The translations under genes were made by a program, and so were the position numbers. Below are positions 26,759 to 35,814 of a stretch of DNA of 46,920 nucleotides, piece after piece (within the stretch, counting starts at the first letter, position 1; each line of letters begins with the position of its first letter). This stretch comes from Xanthobacteraceae bacterium (GTDB lineage Bacteria; Pseudomonadota; Alphaproteobacteria; Rhizobiales; Xanthobacteraceae), in NCBI GenBank assembly GCA_019746355.1, contig JAIESC010000205.1, positions 1 to 46,920 of the forward strand, in the 5' to 3' direction. Below the pieces are notes generated by a model that saw only the letters and a list, made by a program, of their open reading frames with translations, ran no database searches and was not told where the DNA came from.

Positions 26759-28300
26759 TCAAGCGCGGCCGAGCGGAATGGCCACGTAACGCGTGCCCCG
26801 TTCCGACTTCACGCGCAGCAGCACGCTGCGCTTGCCTTCGGAGCGGGCCTTGCCCAGCGCCTTGCGGAGGTCATCCGGAGTCGCGACCGATGCACCGGCC
26901 ACCTCCAGGATGACGTCGCCCGGCTTGAAGCCGTAGTCGGCCGCAGGCCCCGACGGATCGACATCGGCGACGACCACGCCGCCTGCATCGTCGCCGCCGG
27001 GCGCGAGCGAAAGCCCAAGCCGCGGCTCGTCCGTGCTGCGGCTCCAGCGCGCCGGCTGATCATCGGTGTCGGCACGCGCCTCGCGCTGGTTCGGCAGCTC
27101 GCCGAGCGTCAGGCTGAGCGTCTTCTCTGCGCCACCGCGGATGATCGCGAGCTTGACCGTGGTGTTGGGCGGCATGCCGCCGATCTTGCGGGCGAGCTCG
27201 CGCGCATCGGCCACCGGCTTGTCGTCGACCGAAACGATCACGTCGCCGGCCTGGATGCCGGCCTTCATCGCCGGGCTGTCCTTCTGCGGCTCCGCAACCA
27301 GCGCGCCCTTGGTGGTCTTCAGGCCGAGGCTGTCGGCAATCTCAGCGGTCACCGGCTGGATCTGAACGCCGATCCAACCGCGCGTCACCGCGCCCCGGTC
27401 CTTGAGCTGGGCGACGACGCTCTTCACCGTCTCCGCCGGGATCGCAAAGGCGATGCCGACCGAGCCGCCCGAGGGCGAGAAGATCGCCGTGTTGACGCCG
27501 ATCACGCTGCCTTCGGTGTTGAAGGTCGGCCCGCCGGAGTTGCCTTTGTTCACCGGCGCGTCGATCTGCAGGAAGTCGTCATAGGGGCCCGCGCCGATGT
27601 CGCGCCCGCGCGCCGAAACGATGCCCGCGGTCACGGTGCCGCCGAGGCCGAACGGATTGCCGACCGCGAGCACCCAGTCGCCGATGCGCGGCGGCGTGTC
27701 GGCAAGCTTCACGTGCGGGAAGCTCGGGCCGCCCTCGACCTTGATCAGCGCGAGGTCAGTGCGCGAGTCGGTGCCGATCACCTTCGCGGTGTGGATCTTG
27801 CCGTCGTCGGTGGAAACCTCGACGGTCGTGGCCTTGTCGACGACGTGGTTGTTGGTCACGGCGTAGCCGTCAGCCGAGATGAAAAAGCCCGAGCCCTGCG
27901 CGCTGCCGAACTGGCGGCCGCGCGGCATAGGCGAACCATTGGGCGAACCATTGGGCGAACCATCAGGCTGGCCGAAGCGCCGGAAGAACCGCTCCATCGG
28001 CGAGCCCTTGGGGAACGGCAGGTCATCGCCGGACTGGGCCTGCGGGGCTTCGGCGCGGGTCTTGACGCGCACCGAGATGACGGCGGGCTTCACCTTCTCG
28101 ACGATGTCGGCAAAACCGGTCGGGCGCGCGACGTTCTGCGCCTCCTGGGAAAGGTTCTGCGCCAGCGCGAACGGCGCATAGGGCGCGAGCGTGGAATTGG
28201 CAATCAGGCCGCCGGCTGCGATGCCCACCACCGTGGTGGCCAGCAACGCCAGCCGCCGCAGCGGCAGGATGCGCGTTGTGGATGGGGTGGCCGGGTTCAT
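26759..28300 (-). CDS. Do-family (DegP/DegQ) periplasmic serine endoprotease
   Basis: 513 residues from ATG 28300. N-terminal membrane/signal segment (LALLATTVVGIAAGGLIA), a trypsin-like domain with His152 (TNNHVVDK), Asp182 (SRTDLALIKV) and Ser255 (NKGNSGGPTFN), then two PDZ domains (WIGVQIQPVTAEIADSLGL, and a second near RLGLSLAPGG to VILEVAGASVATPDDL). Such proteases degrade or refold damaged envelope proteins. Residues 113-124 carry a short GSPN repeat encoded by a 12-bp minisatellite, in the flexible loop after the RRFG motif. It lies 158 bases downstream of ccmH on the same strand. A GTG start at 28342 would add 14 residues. Confidence 0.93.
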   Translation of the reverse strand: MNPATPSTTRILPLRRLALLATTVVGIAAGGLIANSTLAPYAPFALAQNLSQEAQNVARPTGFADIVEKVKPAVISVRVKTRAEAPQAQSGDDLPFPKGSPMERFFRRFGQPDGSPNGSPNGSPMPRGRQFGSAQGSGFFISADGYAVTNNHVVDKATTVEVSTDDGKIHTAKVIGTDSRTDLALIKVEGGPSFPHVKLADTPPRIGDWVLAVGNPFGLGGTVTAGIVSARGRDIGAGPYDDFLQIDAPVNKGNSGGPTFNTEGSVIGVNTAIFSPSGGSVGIAFAIPAETVKSVVAQLKDRGAVTRGWIGVQIQPVTAEIADSLGLKTTKGALVAEPQKDSPAMKAGIQAGDVIVSVDDKPVADARELARKIGGMPPNTTVKLAIIRGGAEKTLSLTLGELPNQREARADTDDQPARWSRSTDEPRLGLSLAPGGDDAGGVVVADVDPSGPAADYGFKPGDVILEVAGASVATPDDLRKALGKARSEGKRSVLLRVKSERGTRYVAIPLGRA

Positions 28301-28458
28301 TGGAACTTCTGCCCTCGGAAAGTTGGCGCCTGCTGTTTGCACAGGAGTTGACGCCGCGTTTCGGCAGAAGATGGGAGTCCGCCCCTTACCGAGCAGTGGC
28401 TGCTGAATTAAACTTTAGTAATCTTGATGGCGGCTGATCGGCCATAACTTTCAATAGC

Positions 28459-28989
28459 TTACGACGATCGGTGTGGGGACGGCCTGTCCTCGCCGAGAAG
28501 TTCCGTCAGCCGTGCCTGTTCCGCCTCCGTGAGCGGCGCTTCGGCGGGAATCGCTTGCGTGCGGCGGCGACGGCGCAGCAACGACACAAGGCCTGCGCCG
28601 CCGAGCAGCAGAACCGCGACCGGGGCAAGCCACAGGAGCGCGGTGTCCCAGCCGAAGCGCGGCTTGAGCAGCACGAACTGGCCGTAGCGCGCGGTGAGGA
28701 AGTCGAGCACTTCCCCGTCGCTGTCGCCGGCCTTCAGCCGCTCGCGCACCAGAAGCCGCAGGTCGCGGGCCAGCGGCGCATCCGAGTCGTCGATCGACTG
28801 GTTCTGGCAGACCATGCAGCGCAATTCGCGCGACAGCTCGCGGGCACGGGATTCAAGCGCGGGGTCGGCGAGGATTTCGTCGGGCTGCACCGCGAGCGCA
28901 GGTGCCGACGCAAGGAAGGCCAGAGCCAGAACGAGCGCTTGCAGGGTCTTTTGCGGCGTCCCTTGCAGCATCTTGCGCGCCGTCGGCAT
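28459..28989 (-). CDS. ccmH: Cytochrome c maturation protein CcmH/CycL
   Basis: 176-residue thiol-disulfide reductase component that keeps the apocytochrome CXXCH motif reduced for heme attachment. It has a signal/anchor (ALVLALAFLASAPALA), the family motif RELRCMVCQNQSI with Cys58 and Cys61, and a C-terminal membrane anchor (ALLWLAPVAVLLLGGAGLV) followed by an Arg-rich cytoplasmic stretch. This is the short, CycL-type form. Last gene of the ccmIEFH (cycHJKL) operon, starting three bases after ccmF. A second in-frame start (28971) is possible. Confidence 0.93.
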   Translation of the reverse strand: MPTARKMLQGTPQKTLQALVLALAFLASAPALAVQPDEILADPALESRARELSRELRCMVCQNQSIDDSDAPLARDLRLLVRERLKAGDSDGEVLDFLTARYGQFVLLKPRFGWDTALLWLAPVAVLLLGGAGLVSLLRRRRRTQAIPAEAPLTEAEQARLTELLGEDRPSPHRSS

Positions 28990-28992
28990 CGG

Positions 28993-30984
28993 TCACTCCG
29001 CCGGCTGCATGGCCGGCTTGTCGGCCGGCCGCCGCGCAGGCTTTGGCGCGCCGATCCGCAAGCGGCGGTCCGACAGCGACAACGCGCCGCCCACAAACAT
29101 CACCACCGCGCCGAGCCAGATCAGCAGCACCAGCGGCTTGAAATAGGCGCGCACCGCAATGGCGCCGTCGGGCTCCGGATCGCCGAGCGAGAGATAGAGC
29201 TGGCTGAAGCCGCGCGTGAGCAGCGCGGCCTCGGTGGTCGACATCTGCCGCGTCTGGAACGAGCGTTTCGACGGCTGCATCAGGCCTACGACATCGCCGC
29301 CCTGCCGCACCGTGAACTTGGCGAGCAGCTCGCGATAGTTCGCCCCCTGGCGCGTCACCATGCCGTCGAACGTCAGGTCGTAGCCGCTGAGCGAGACGCT
29401 CGCGCCGGGCTTCAGCGAGACGATCCGTTCGGTGCCCCAGGTCGAGGCGCAGACGATGCCGAGCAGCGAGACGCCGAGGCCGAAATGGGCGAACGCGGTG
29501 CCCCAGACCGAGCGCGGCAGGCCGCGCGCGCGGGCGAACGATATCGCAAACGAATTTCTGAACAGGCCGATGCGCTCGACCAGATCGGTCAGCGCGCCCG
29601 CCATCGAGAACACGGCAAGTCCGATGCCGAACGGCGCGAGCACCGGTCCGCCCGATGTCAGCGCAAAGGTCGCGGCAATCGCCACGACCGCCAGCGCCGC
29701 CGCGCCCATCGCCCGTTGCGCCACCCCAAGAAGGTCGCCCCGCTTCCACGCCAGCATCGGCCCGAGCGGCGCGACCAGCAAGAGCGGCACGAACATCGGA
29801 CCGAAGGTCAGATTGAAGAACGGTGCGCCGACCGAGATCTTCTCGCCGGTCAGCGCCTCGAGCGCGAGCGGATAGAGCGTGCCGATGAACACGGTGGCGC
29901 AGGCGGCGGTGAGGAACAGATTGTTGAAGACCAGCGCGCCTTCGCGCGAGATCGGCGCGAACAGCCCGCCCTGCTTGAGCGACGGCGCGCGCAAGGCGTA
30001 GAGCGCCAGCCCGCCGCCGATGAAGAACACCAGAATGGCGAGGATGAACACGCCGCGGGTCGGATCGCTGGCGAAGGTGTGCACCGAAGTCAGCACGCCG
30101 GAGCGGACCAGGAAGGTGCCGATCAGCGACAGGGAGAAGGTCAGGATCGAAAGGAGGATGGTCCAGACCTTCAGCGCGTTGCGTTTCTCCATCACCACAG
30201 CGGAATGCAGCAGCGCCGTGCCGGCGATCCACGGCATCAGGGAAGCGTTCTCCACCGGGTCCCAGAACCAGTAGCCGCCCCAGCCGAGCTCGTAATAGGC
30301 CCAGTACGAGCCCATGGCGATGCCGAGCGTCAGGCACATCCAGGCGGCGAGCGTCCACGGCCGCACCCAGCGCGCCCAGGCGGCGTCGATGCGGCCTTCG
30401 ATCAGGGCGGCGATGGCGAAGGAAAACGAGATCGAGAAGCCGACATAGCCGAGGTAGAGCAGCGGCGGATGCACCGCGAGGCCGAAGTCCTGAAGGATCG
30501 GATTGAGGTCGCGGCCCTCGAACGGCGCCTGCGGAATGCGCAGAAACGGATTGGAGGTGCCGAGAATGAACAGATAGAACGCAGCCGCGATCCACGACTG
30601 CACCGCCAACACGTTGGCCTTGAGCGTCGCCGGCAGGTTGCCGCCGAAGGCTGCGACCAGCGCGCCGAACAGCGCGAGGATCAGGACCCAGAGCAGCATC
30701 GAGCCCTCGTGGTTTCCCCACACGCTGGTGAACTTGTAGATCAGCGGCATCGCCGAGTGCGAATTCTCGAACACATTGAGGACCGAGAAGTCGGAGGCGA
30801 CGTAGCCTGCGGTCAGCGCCGCAAACGACACCGCGACGAATGCGAACTGCGCCAGGGCCGTCGGACCGGCGACGCCGATCAGCGTGTCGTCGCGCAGCCG
30901 CGCGCCGATCAGCGGCACGCAAGCCTGAACCAGCGCAAGCCCCAGCGCCAGCACCAGCGCGTAGTGACCGATCTCGGCAATCAT
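28993..30984 (-). CDS. ccmF: Cytochrome c heme lyase subunit CcmF/CycK
   Basis: 663-residue polytopic membrane protein that, with CcmH and CcmI, ligates heme to apocytochrome c. Diagnostic motifs: [16 protein letters not shown] (about 88-103), [13 protein letters not shown] (about 171-183) and the tryptophan-rich WWD-type domain [20 protein letters not shown] (about 229-248), which contacts heme; roughly fifteen hydrophobic segments are seen. The start overlaps the end of ccmE by four bases. Full length for the family. Confidence 0.95.
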   Translation of the reverse strand: MIAEIGHYALVLALGLALVQACVPLIGARLRDDTLIGVAGPTALAQFAFVAVSFAALTAGYVASDFSVLNVFENSHSAMPLIYKFTSVWGNHEGSMLLWVLILALFGALVAAFGGNLPATLKANVLAVQSWIAAAFYLFILGTSNPFLRIPQAPFEGRDLNPILQDFGLAVHPPLLYLGYVGFSISFSFAIAALIEGRIDAAWARWVRPWTLAAWMCLTLGIAMGSYWAYYELGWGGYWFWDPVENASLMPWIAGTALLHSAVVMEKRNALKVWTILLSILTFSLSLIGTFLVRSGVLTSVHTFASDPTRGVFILAILVFFIGGGLALYALRAPSLKQGGLFAPISREGALVFNNLFLTAACATVFIGTLYPLALEALTGEKISVGAPFFNLTFGPMFVPLLLVAPLGPMLAWKRGDLLGVAQRAMGAAALAVVAIAATFALTSGGPVLAPFGIGLAVFSMAGALTDLVERIGLFRNSFAISFARARGLPRSVWGTAFAHFGLGVSLLGIVCASTWGTERIVSLKPGASVSLSGYDLTFDGMVTRQGANYRELLAKFTVRQGGDVVGLMQPSKRSFQTRQMSTTEAALLTRGFSQLYLSLGDPEPDGAIAVRAYFKPLVLLIWLGAVVMFVGGALSLSDRRLRIGAPKPARRPADKPAMQPAE

Positions 30985-31430
30985 TTCTTTTTCTCGTAAT
31001 CCTCTTTCCAGTGGCCCTGCTTTTTCAGCGCATCGGCCACCTCTTTCGGCATGTACTTCTCGTCGTGCTTGGCGAGCACGGATTCGGCCTTGAACGCGCC
31101 GCCCGGCTCAAGCGTGCCTTCGGCGATCACGCCCTGCCCTTCGCGGAACAGGTCCGGCAGGATGCCCTGGTAGCGAACCGCAATGGCCCGGTTGCCGTCG
31201 GTCACCTCGAAGCGCACGGCAAGCTTTTCGCCGCGCTCAAGCGTGCCGGGCTTGACGAGGCCGCCGAGCCGGATGCGGCTGCCGGGCTGGATGTTCTTCT
31301 CCACCACGTCGGACGGCGAATTGAAGAACACGATCGAGTCCTTCAGCGCCGTCAGCACCAGCACGGCGGCGAGCGCCAGCACGCCGAGACTGCCGCCGAT
31401 CAGAACGAGACGCCGCTGCTTGCGAGTCAT
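30981..31430 (-). CDS. ccmE: Periplasmic heme chaperone CcmE/CycJ
   Basis: 149 residues. N-terminal basic stretch and membrane anchor ([20 protein letters not shown]), an OB-fold domain ([40 protein letters not shown]) and the heme-binding AKHDEKYMP with His122 and Tyr126 (HxxxY). CcmE binds heme covalently in transit and hands it to CcmF. Coupled on both sides: it starts two bases after ccmI and overlaps ccmF by four bases. Confidence 0.95.
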   Translation of the reverse strand: MTRKQRRLVLIGGSLGVLALAAVLVLTALKDSIVFFNSPSDVVEKNIQPGSRIRLGGLVKPGTLERGEKLAVRFEVTDGNRAIAVRYQGILPDLFREGQGVIAEGTLEPGGAFKAESVLAKHDEKYMPKEVADALKKQGHWKEDYEKKK

Positions 31431-31432
31431 GC

Positions 31433-32572
31433 TTAGCCTTCGAGCCCCAGCCCTTTGATCGCCTCGTCCAGGCGGCGCAAGCCGTCGGCATTGCCTTCGA
31501 GCGCGCGCCGCGCCTCGCCCGCCGATGCGCGCGCCTGCTCCTTGTCGCCGAGCACCATATAGGCGCGCAAAAGCCGCAACCAGCCGTCGACGTCGGAGCC
31601 ATCCTGCTTCAGGCGCTCGGCCAGGCGCGCGACCATGCCGCGCACCATTGTCTCGCGCTGCTCAGGCGACATCTGACCTGCAGCGGCGACGTCGGCCGCG
31701 CTCGGTCCCGGCGTTTCCGGTGTGGCCTGATTGGGGCGGGCTTGCGGCACCGAGGCATTCGGATCGACCCGCAACAGCGACTCCCGGACAAATCCGATCC
31801 AGGCGGCATCCTCCGGCGCGCCGGCCAAGAGCTTCGTCCAGACATCGGCGGCGTCCTTCGGACGGCCGTCCTGCTCGGCGGCAAGGCCGGTGAAATAGCG
31901 CGAGCGGAAATCCTCGGGATCGAGCGCGAGCGCGCGGTCGAACGCCGCCTTGGCGTCCGCCGTGACGATGCCGTTCGCCGCGCCGGTCAACGCCTCGCCG
32001 AGATCGGCCTCGCGCACCGCCGTCGATCCAAGCAGCCGCAGCGAATTCCGCCGCGCCTTCACCGCGTCGTCGTAGCGGCCGAGCCGCATATAGACCGGAC
32101 CGATCACCTCCCAGCCGCGGCCATCCTCGGGATTGGCTTCGAGATGGGCTTCGACGCGGCCGACCAGATCGGCGATGGAGCGCTGCTCGGGCGACAGGTC
32201 GCGCCGCGCCGCTTGCGGCTGGCCCGGCAGGTCCGGCGAGCCCAGCGTCAGATAGACACCGGCGGCACCGAGCGGCAGCAGCAACAGCGCAACGAGCGCC
32301 ACAGCACGCCGTCGCCACCCCGCGCTCTGCTGCGGCGCGGATGCACTGACATCGGCCGCCGCGAGCAGCCGCCGCGACACCTCGAGCCGCGCGGCCTCCG
32401 CCTCGGCCTCGCCGATCAGCCCCGCGGCGCGGTCGCGCCCGATCTCGTCGAGCTGGTCGCGATAGACCGCGACGTCGCTGCCGGCCGGGAGCGGCGCGCG
32501 GCGCGACAGCGGCCAAAGCACGGCGAAAATCGCCGCCGCCGTCATCAGCGCCATGACAAACCAGAGCGTCAT
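31433..32572 (-). CDS. ccmI: Cytochrome c maturation protein CcmI/CycH
   Basis: 379 residues. Two membrane helices ([18 protein letters not shown] near the start; [20 protein letters not shown] near residue 92) enclose a cytoplasmic loop with [29 protein letters not shown] (typical of CcmI; quoted in part), followed by a periplasmic tetratricopeptide-repeat domain ([39 protein letters not shown]). It delivers apocytochromes to the heme lyase. First gene of the operon. The ATG is 82 bases from the divergent YdhR-like gene, so both promoters share that short gap. Confidence 0.9.
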   Translation of the reverse strand: MTLWFVMALMTAAAIFAVLWPLSRRAPLPAGSDVAVYRDQLDEIGRDRAAGLIGEAEAEAARLEVSRRLLAAADVSASAPQQSAGWRRRAVALVALLLLPLGAAGVYLTLGSPDLPGQPQAARRDLSPEQRSIADLVGRVEAHLEANPEDGRGWEVIGPVYMRLGRYDDAVKARRNSLRLLGSTAVREADLGEALTGAANGIVTADAKAAFDRALALDPEDFRSRYFTGLAAEQDGRPKDAADVWTKLLAGAPEDAAWIGFVRESLLRVDPNASVPQARPNQATPETPGPSAADVAAAGQMSPEQRETMVRGMVARLAERLKQDGSDVDGWLRLLRAYMVLGDKEQARASAGEARRALEGNADGLRRLDEAIKGLGLEG

Positions 32573-32654
32573 GGCCGAGGGTTTACATCAGGGTCGCCGC
32601 GGGCAAAATACAATTCGGCAGGATGGGGCCGTGGGGCCGCGCCAGGAGGCTAAA

Positions 32655-32969
32655 ATGATCGTGACCATCACAACGTTTCAGCTTGCCAAGCCCGCAACGC
32701 TCGCCGAAATCACCAAAACCTTCCAGAGCACCGCGCCGAAATACCGGGGTGTTCCAGGTCTCGTCCGCAAGAACTATTTCCTGAGCGAGGACGGCCGCCG
32801 CGCCGGCGGCATCTACCTTTGGGAATCGCGGGCCGACGCCGAGCGCATGTACACCGCGGACTGGACGAAGTTCGTCACCGAGAAATACGGCACGCCACCC
32901 CAGGTCGAGTACCTGCACGCGCCGGTGATGGTGGACAACCGCGACGGCTCGATCAGCGTCGCCGCCTGA
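32655..32969 (+). CDS. YdhR-like dimeric alpha-beta-barrel protein
   Basis: 104 residues. The pattern MIVTITTFQLAKPATLAEI, VPGLVRKNYFLSEDGRRAGG, IYLWESRADAERMYTADWTK and PPQVEYLHAPVMVDN is that of the ferredoxin-like 'monooxygenase YdhR' family, related to the antibiotic biosynthesis monooxygenase fold. Function is not established in the family. The start at 32655 is fixed by AGGAGG (32644-32649) five bases upstream; a longer frame from 32553 runs back into ccmI and is rejected. Divergent from the ccm operon. Confidence 0.75.
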   Translation: MIVTITTFQLAKPATLAEITKTFQSTAPKYRGVPGLVRKNYFLSEDGRRAGGIYLWESRADAERMYTADWTKFVTEKYGTPPQVEYLHAPVMVDNRDGSISVAA

Positions 32970-32987
32970 CGCTTGGCTTTCCGGCGT

Positions 32988-34412
32988 TCAGCCGTGCGCG
33001 ACCTTGCGCTGCTCGGCCTGGGCGGCGACTTCCGCCGCTTTCGTCAGGAGCGCGGCGTATTCCTTGCCGAACACCTTGGCGCAGAACCGCACCGCCGCAT
33101 CGACCTGCGACAGACGGAACGCGCGCTCGGCCGGAATTGCGGCGCGCAGCGCGTCGAGCAGCGTGCGGGTGCCGGTGTCGAGCAGGTGCTGCAATTCGTT
33201 GAAGGTGCGCTGCGTCACCTCGTTGATGGCAAGCTCGCTGGCATATTTGCGGCAGGTGAGCACGAAGACGATCAGCGCCTCGGCTTCATCCACCTCGTGC
33301 GGATCGAGGACGGAGCTGGGGCTGATCTCCTTCGACGGCCGCGGACGCACCAGCCGCCGCACCCGTCCGGGCATCAGCTCGATCTCGGCCGAAAGCAGCC
33401 TGGCGATATCGGCATGCAGAACCGCGAGCTGCCTCGCCCATGACGATTCCGGCGACAGGTCGATCTCCGAGCGCAGCCCGCGCAGCGCATCGTGAATGTC
33501 CTTGAGCAGCGCCGATACCGCAATGCCGCGCCCGCTCTTGAGATCGCCGGCGAGCTCGCGGACCCGCCGGTCGATCTCCTCGAGCACGACGTCGATCGTC
33601 ACCACATAGGGGGTCTCGGCGATGCGCCTGGTGTCGTCGCTGTCGGCCGCCTTGGTCGCAAGCCGGATCAACTGCCAGGGCGATGCGAGGCGGCTCATCA
33701 GCAGCACCAGCGCATAGAGGAACAGATCGCTCTCCCTGCCGAGCGCCGCGTCGAACTGCGATTTGGCGGTGTCGAGCGTCGGTCCCGCGAACACGCTGAT
33801 ATAGCCCGGCAACTGCGTGGCGAGCGTCGCCAGCACGTCGCGGGCGCGCAGAATGCCGCACAGCGTCTGCACGTCTTCCACCGCACGCGTGGTGACAAGC
33901 GAGACGCTCAGGCGGCCGCGGTCCCGGTCGCTCGCGCCCGCCAGCAGCTCCTGGATCCGCTGCAGCACGCGATCCTGAAAGTCGCGCGCCGCGTGCTCGG
34001 CCCGATCCGGGACGCCGGTGAGAAACGCCTGATCAACCAGCTCGGCATAAACCTTCGCGTCGTCGGGGATCAGCGTATTGTTGATCCAGAGCCACAACGG
34101 CTCGAGCGCGGTGCGCGCCAGCCGTCCGCGATGGCGGTGCTCGGGGATGTCGTCGACGAGAAACGGCTCGAGCGGCTGGAAGAACAACCGGGCGCTGTCG
34201 TCGAAGCGCGCGGCGAAGGTGCGGCCTTCGCGCAGGCTCCGGCGCAATTCGGCCAGCACCAGCTCGGCGCCCGCCGGGCTCGCGCCCTGCAGCAGGCCGC
34301 GCTCAAGCTCCGCAATCAGCAAAGCGCGCGCGCCGGGCTTCAATCCCCGGAGAAACGCACGCAGCTTTTCGAGGGCAGGATGGCCTTGGCCCGCCATTGC
34401 GCAATGACTCAC
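32988..34412 (-). CDS. Conserved-looking large protein of unknown function
   Basis: 474 residues, soluble and mostly alpha-helical by pattern, without signal peptide, membrane segment or known catalytic motif. Features that may help a later search: an N-terminal helical region (LEKLRAFLRGLKPGARALLIAE), a central part with LYALVLLMSRLASPWQLIRL, a basic proline-containing linker (GRVRRLVRPRPSKEISPSS) near residue 355, and a C-terminal helical bundle with VDAAVRFCAKVFGKEYAALL. Codon use is like the neighbours, so it is a resident gene. A second start at 34397 (MAGQGHPALEKL) is possible. It stands alone between the YdhR-like gene and the divergent Rieske/FMN reductase gene. Confidence 0.8.
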   Translation of the reverse strand: MSHCAMAGQGHPALEKLRAFLRGLKPGARALLIAELERGLLQGASPAGAELVLAELRRSLREGRTFAARFDDSARLFFQPLEPFLVDDIPEHRHRGRLARTALEPLWLWINNTLIPDDAKVYAELVDQAFLTGVPDRAEHAARDFQDRVLQRIQELLAGASDRDRGRLSVSLVTTRAVEDVQTLCGILRARDVLATLATQLPGYISVFAGPTLDTAKSQFDAALGRESDLFLYALVLLMSRLASPWQLIRLATKAADSDDTRRIAETPYVVTIDVVLEEIDRRVRELAGDLKSGRGIAVSALLKDIHDALRGLRSEIDLSPESSWARQLAVLHADIARLLSAEIELMPGRVRRLVRPRPSKEISPSSVLDPHEVDEAEALIVFVLTCRKYASELAINEVTQRTFNELQHLLDTGTRTLLDALRAAIPAERAFRLSQVDAAVRFCAKVFGKEYAALLTKAAEVAAQAEQRKVAHG

Positions 34413-34621
34413 TCGACACCCGGAAAGTTGATAGCCCGGACCGGATTAAGAACTCGTTTGGATTGATTGGAACCGGCCAGAATGCTGCAATTCCAAGGAG
34501 ATACGACGTTAACCGCGGGGCGACGAGCACGCCCTTTCGCGCGGGTGGAAACCCACGCGAGGCCGCCGGGGGAACGCCGGCTCGATCGGAGTTTCAGCAG
34601 ACAAAGATGACGGAGGACAGC

Positions 34622-35743
34622 ATGGCGAACGAGAACTGGATCGATGTCGGTGCCGCCGCGGAGCTGTCCGCAACCCCGCTTCGACGGATCAAAGCCGGAG
34701 ACCGCGAACTGGCGCTGTCCTTCAAGGACGGCCGGTTCGGCGTCGTCTCCAACACCTGCAACCACGTCGGCGGACCGCTGGGCGACGGCACGCTCGCCGG
34801 CGACTACATCAACTGCCCCTGGCACAACTGGAAATTCCACCGCTGCACAGGCTTGGGCGAGCCGGGTTTCGAGGAGGACGCGGTCCCGGCCTTTGCGGTG
34901 AAGGTCGAGAACGGCCGCGTGCTGATCGACATGGCATCGGCAACGAAACGGACGCGCAAGCCGCACGCGCCGCATCCGCTTTCGCGCAAGATCGAGCGCG
35001 CCCCGGGGCCGGTTCGCGTCGCCGGCATTGCGACTTCGCCGATGGACGAAGCCAATCCGCGCTTTTCCGGCTCCGACCATCTGCTGCGCCACGCGCTTGC
35101 GAGCTGCGCCGCGCATGGCGCTGAAAGCAGGATGATCCGGCTGAGCGAGCTGAAGTTCCGCGCCTGCGAGGGCTACTACTCCAAAGCGGCGCACGCCTGC
35201 ACCTGGCCCTGCTCGATCACGCAGATGGACGAGAGCGATCAGATGGACCGCGTCTACGAGGCGCTGGTGCATTGGGCCGACGCGATCATCGTCGCGACGC
35301 CGATCCGCTGGGGCGCAGCATCGTCGCTCTATTTCAAGATGGCCGAGCGGCTGAACTGCGTGCAGAACGCAATCACCATCCGCGACCAGGTGCTGATCCG
35401 CAACAAGGTCGCGGGGTTCATCATCGTCGGCGGACAGGACAACATCCAGGGCGTCGCCGGCCAGATGCTGGGCTTCTTCGCCGAGCTCGGCTTCATCTTC
35501 CCGCAATTTCCCTATGTCGCCCATTCGCGCGGCTGGTCGAGCGAGGACATGGAGCGCAATGTCGAGCTCGTGCGCGCGTCGGCGGAGCTGGCCGAGGGCG
35601 CGGCGATGCTCGCCAGGCGTTGCATCGATCTGGCCGCCCGCCTGATCGCGCAGGACGAAGCGCCGACGACGATCGAGCGCGGCGGCCGCAAGGCGCACAC
35701 GCTGGAAATGGAGAAGGACAAGCGGATGGCCGCCGAGGCGTGA
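34622..35743 (+). CDS. Rieske [2Fe-2S] domain fused to NADPH-dependent FMN reductase
   Basis: 373 residues. The N-terminal 110 residues are a Rieske domain with C-x-H (Cys46, His48 in NTCNHVGGPLG) and C-x2-H (Cys65, His68 in NCPWHNWKFH). After a basic linker (TKRTRKPHAPHPLSRK) comes a flavodoxin-like FMN reductase: VRVAGIATSP phosphate loop, an active-site-like CEGYYSKAAHACTWPC segment, DAIIVATPIRWGAASSLYFK and GFIIVGGQDN. The start at 34622 is fixed by GGAGGA five bases upstream; longer frames back to 34397 read into the promoter region. The enzyme could pass electrons from NAD(P)H to FMN or through the cluster to a partner. The next gene, a two-component-type flavin monooxygenase, is the obvious partner (inference). 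Confidence 0.85.
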   Translation: MANENWIDVGAAAELSATPLRRIKAGDRELALSFKDGRFGVVSNTCNHVGGPLGDGTLAGDYINCPWHNWKFHRCTGLGEPGFEEDAVPAFAVKVENGRVLIDMASATKRTRKPHAPHPLSRKIERAPGPVRVAGIATSPMDEANPRFSGSDHLLRHALASCAAHGAESRMIRLSELKFRACEGYYSKAAHACTWPCSITQMDESDQMDRVYEALVHWADAIIVATPIRWGAASSLYFKMAERLNCVQNAITIRDQVLIRNKVAGFIIVGGQDNIQGVAGQMLGFFAELGFIFPQFPYVAHSRGWSSEDMERNVELVRASAELAEGAAMLARRCIDLAARLIAQDEAPTTIERGGRKAHTLEMEKDKRMAAEA

Positions 35744-35814
35744 CGGCTGTGCCGATCATAAGCCGGCCTTGAGCCGGCCTTGATCGCCGCTCACTGCCGC
35801 CGCAGGATGGCCGG

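Noticed and set aside
28471..30999. Long plus-strand frame opposite ccmH and ccmF
   Set aside because: Low-complexity Arg/Glu/Gln-rich translation without family signal, antisense to well-supported ccm genes.
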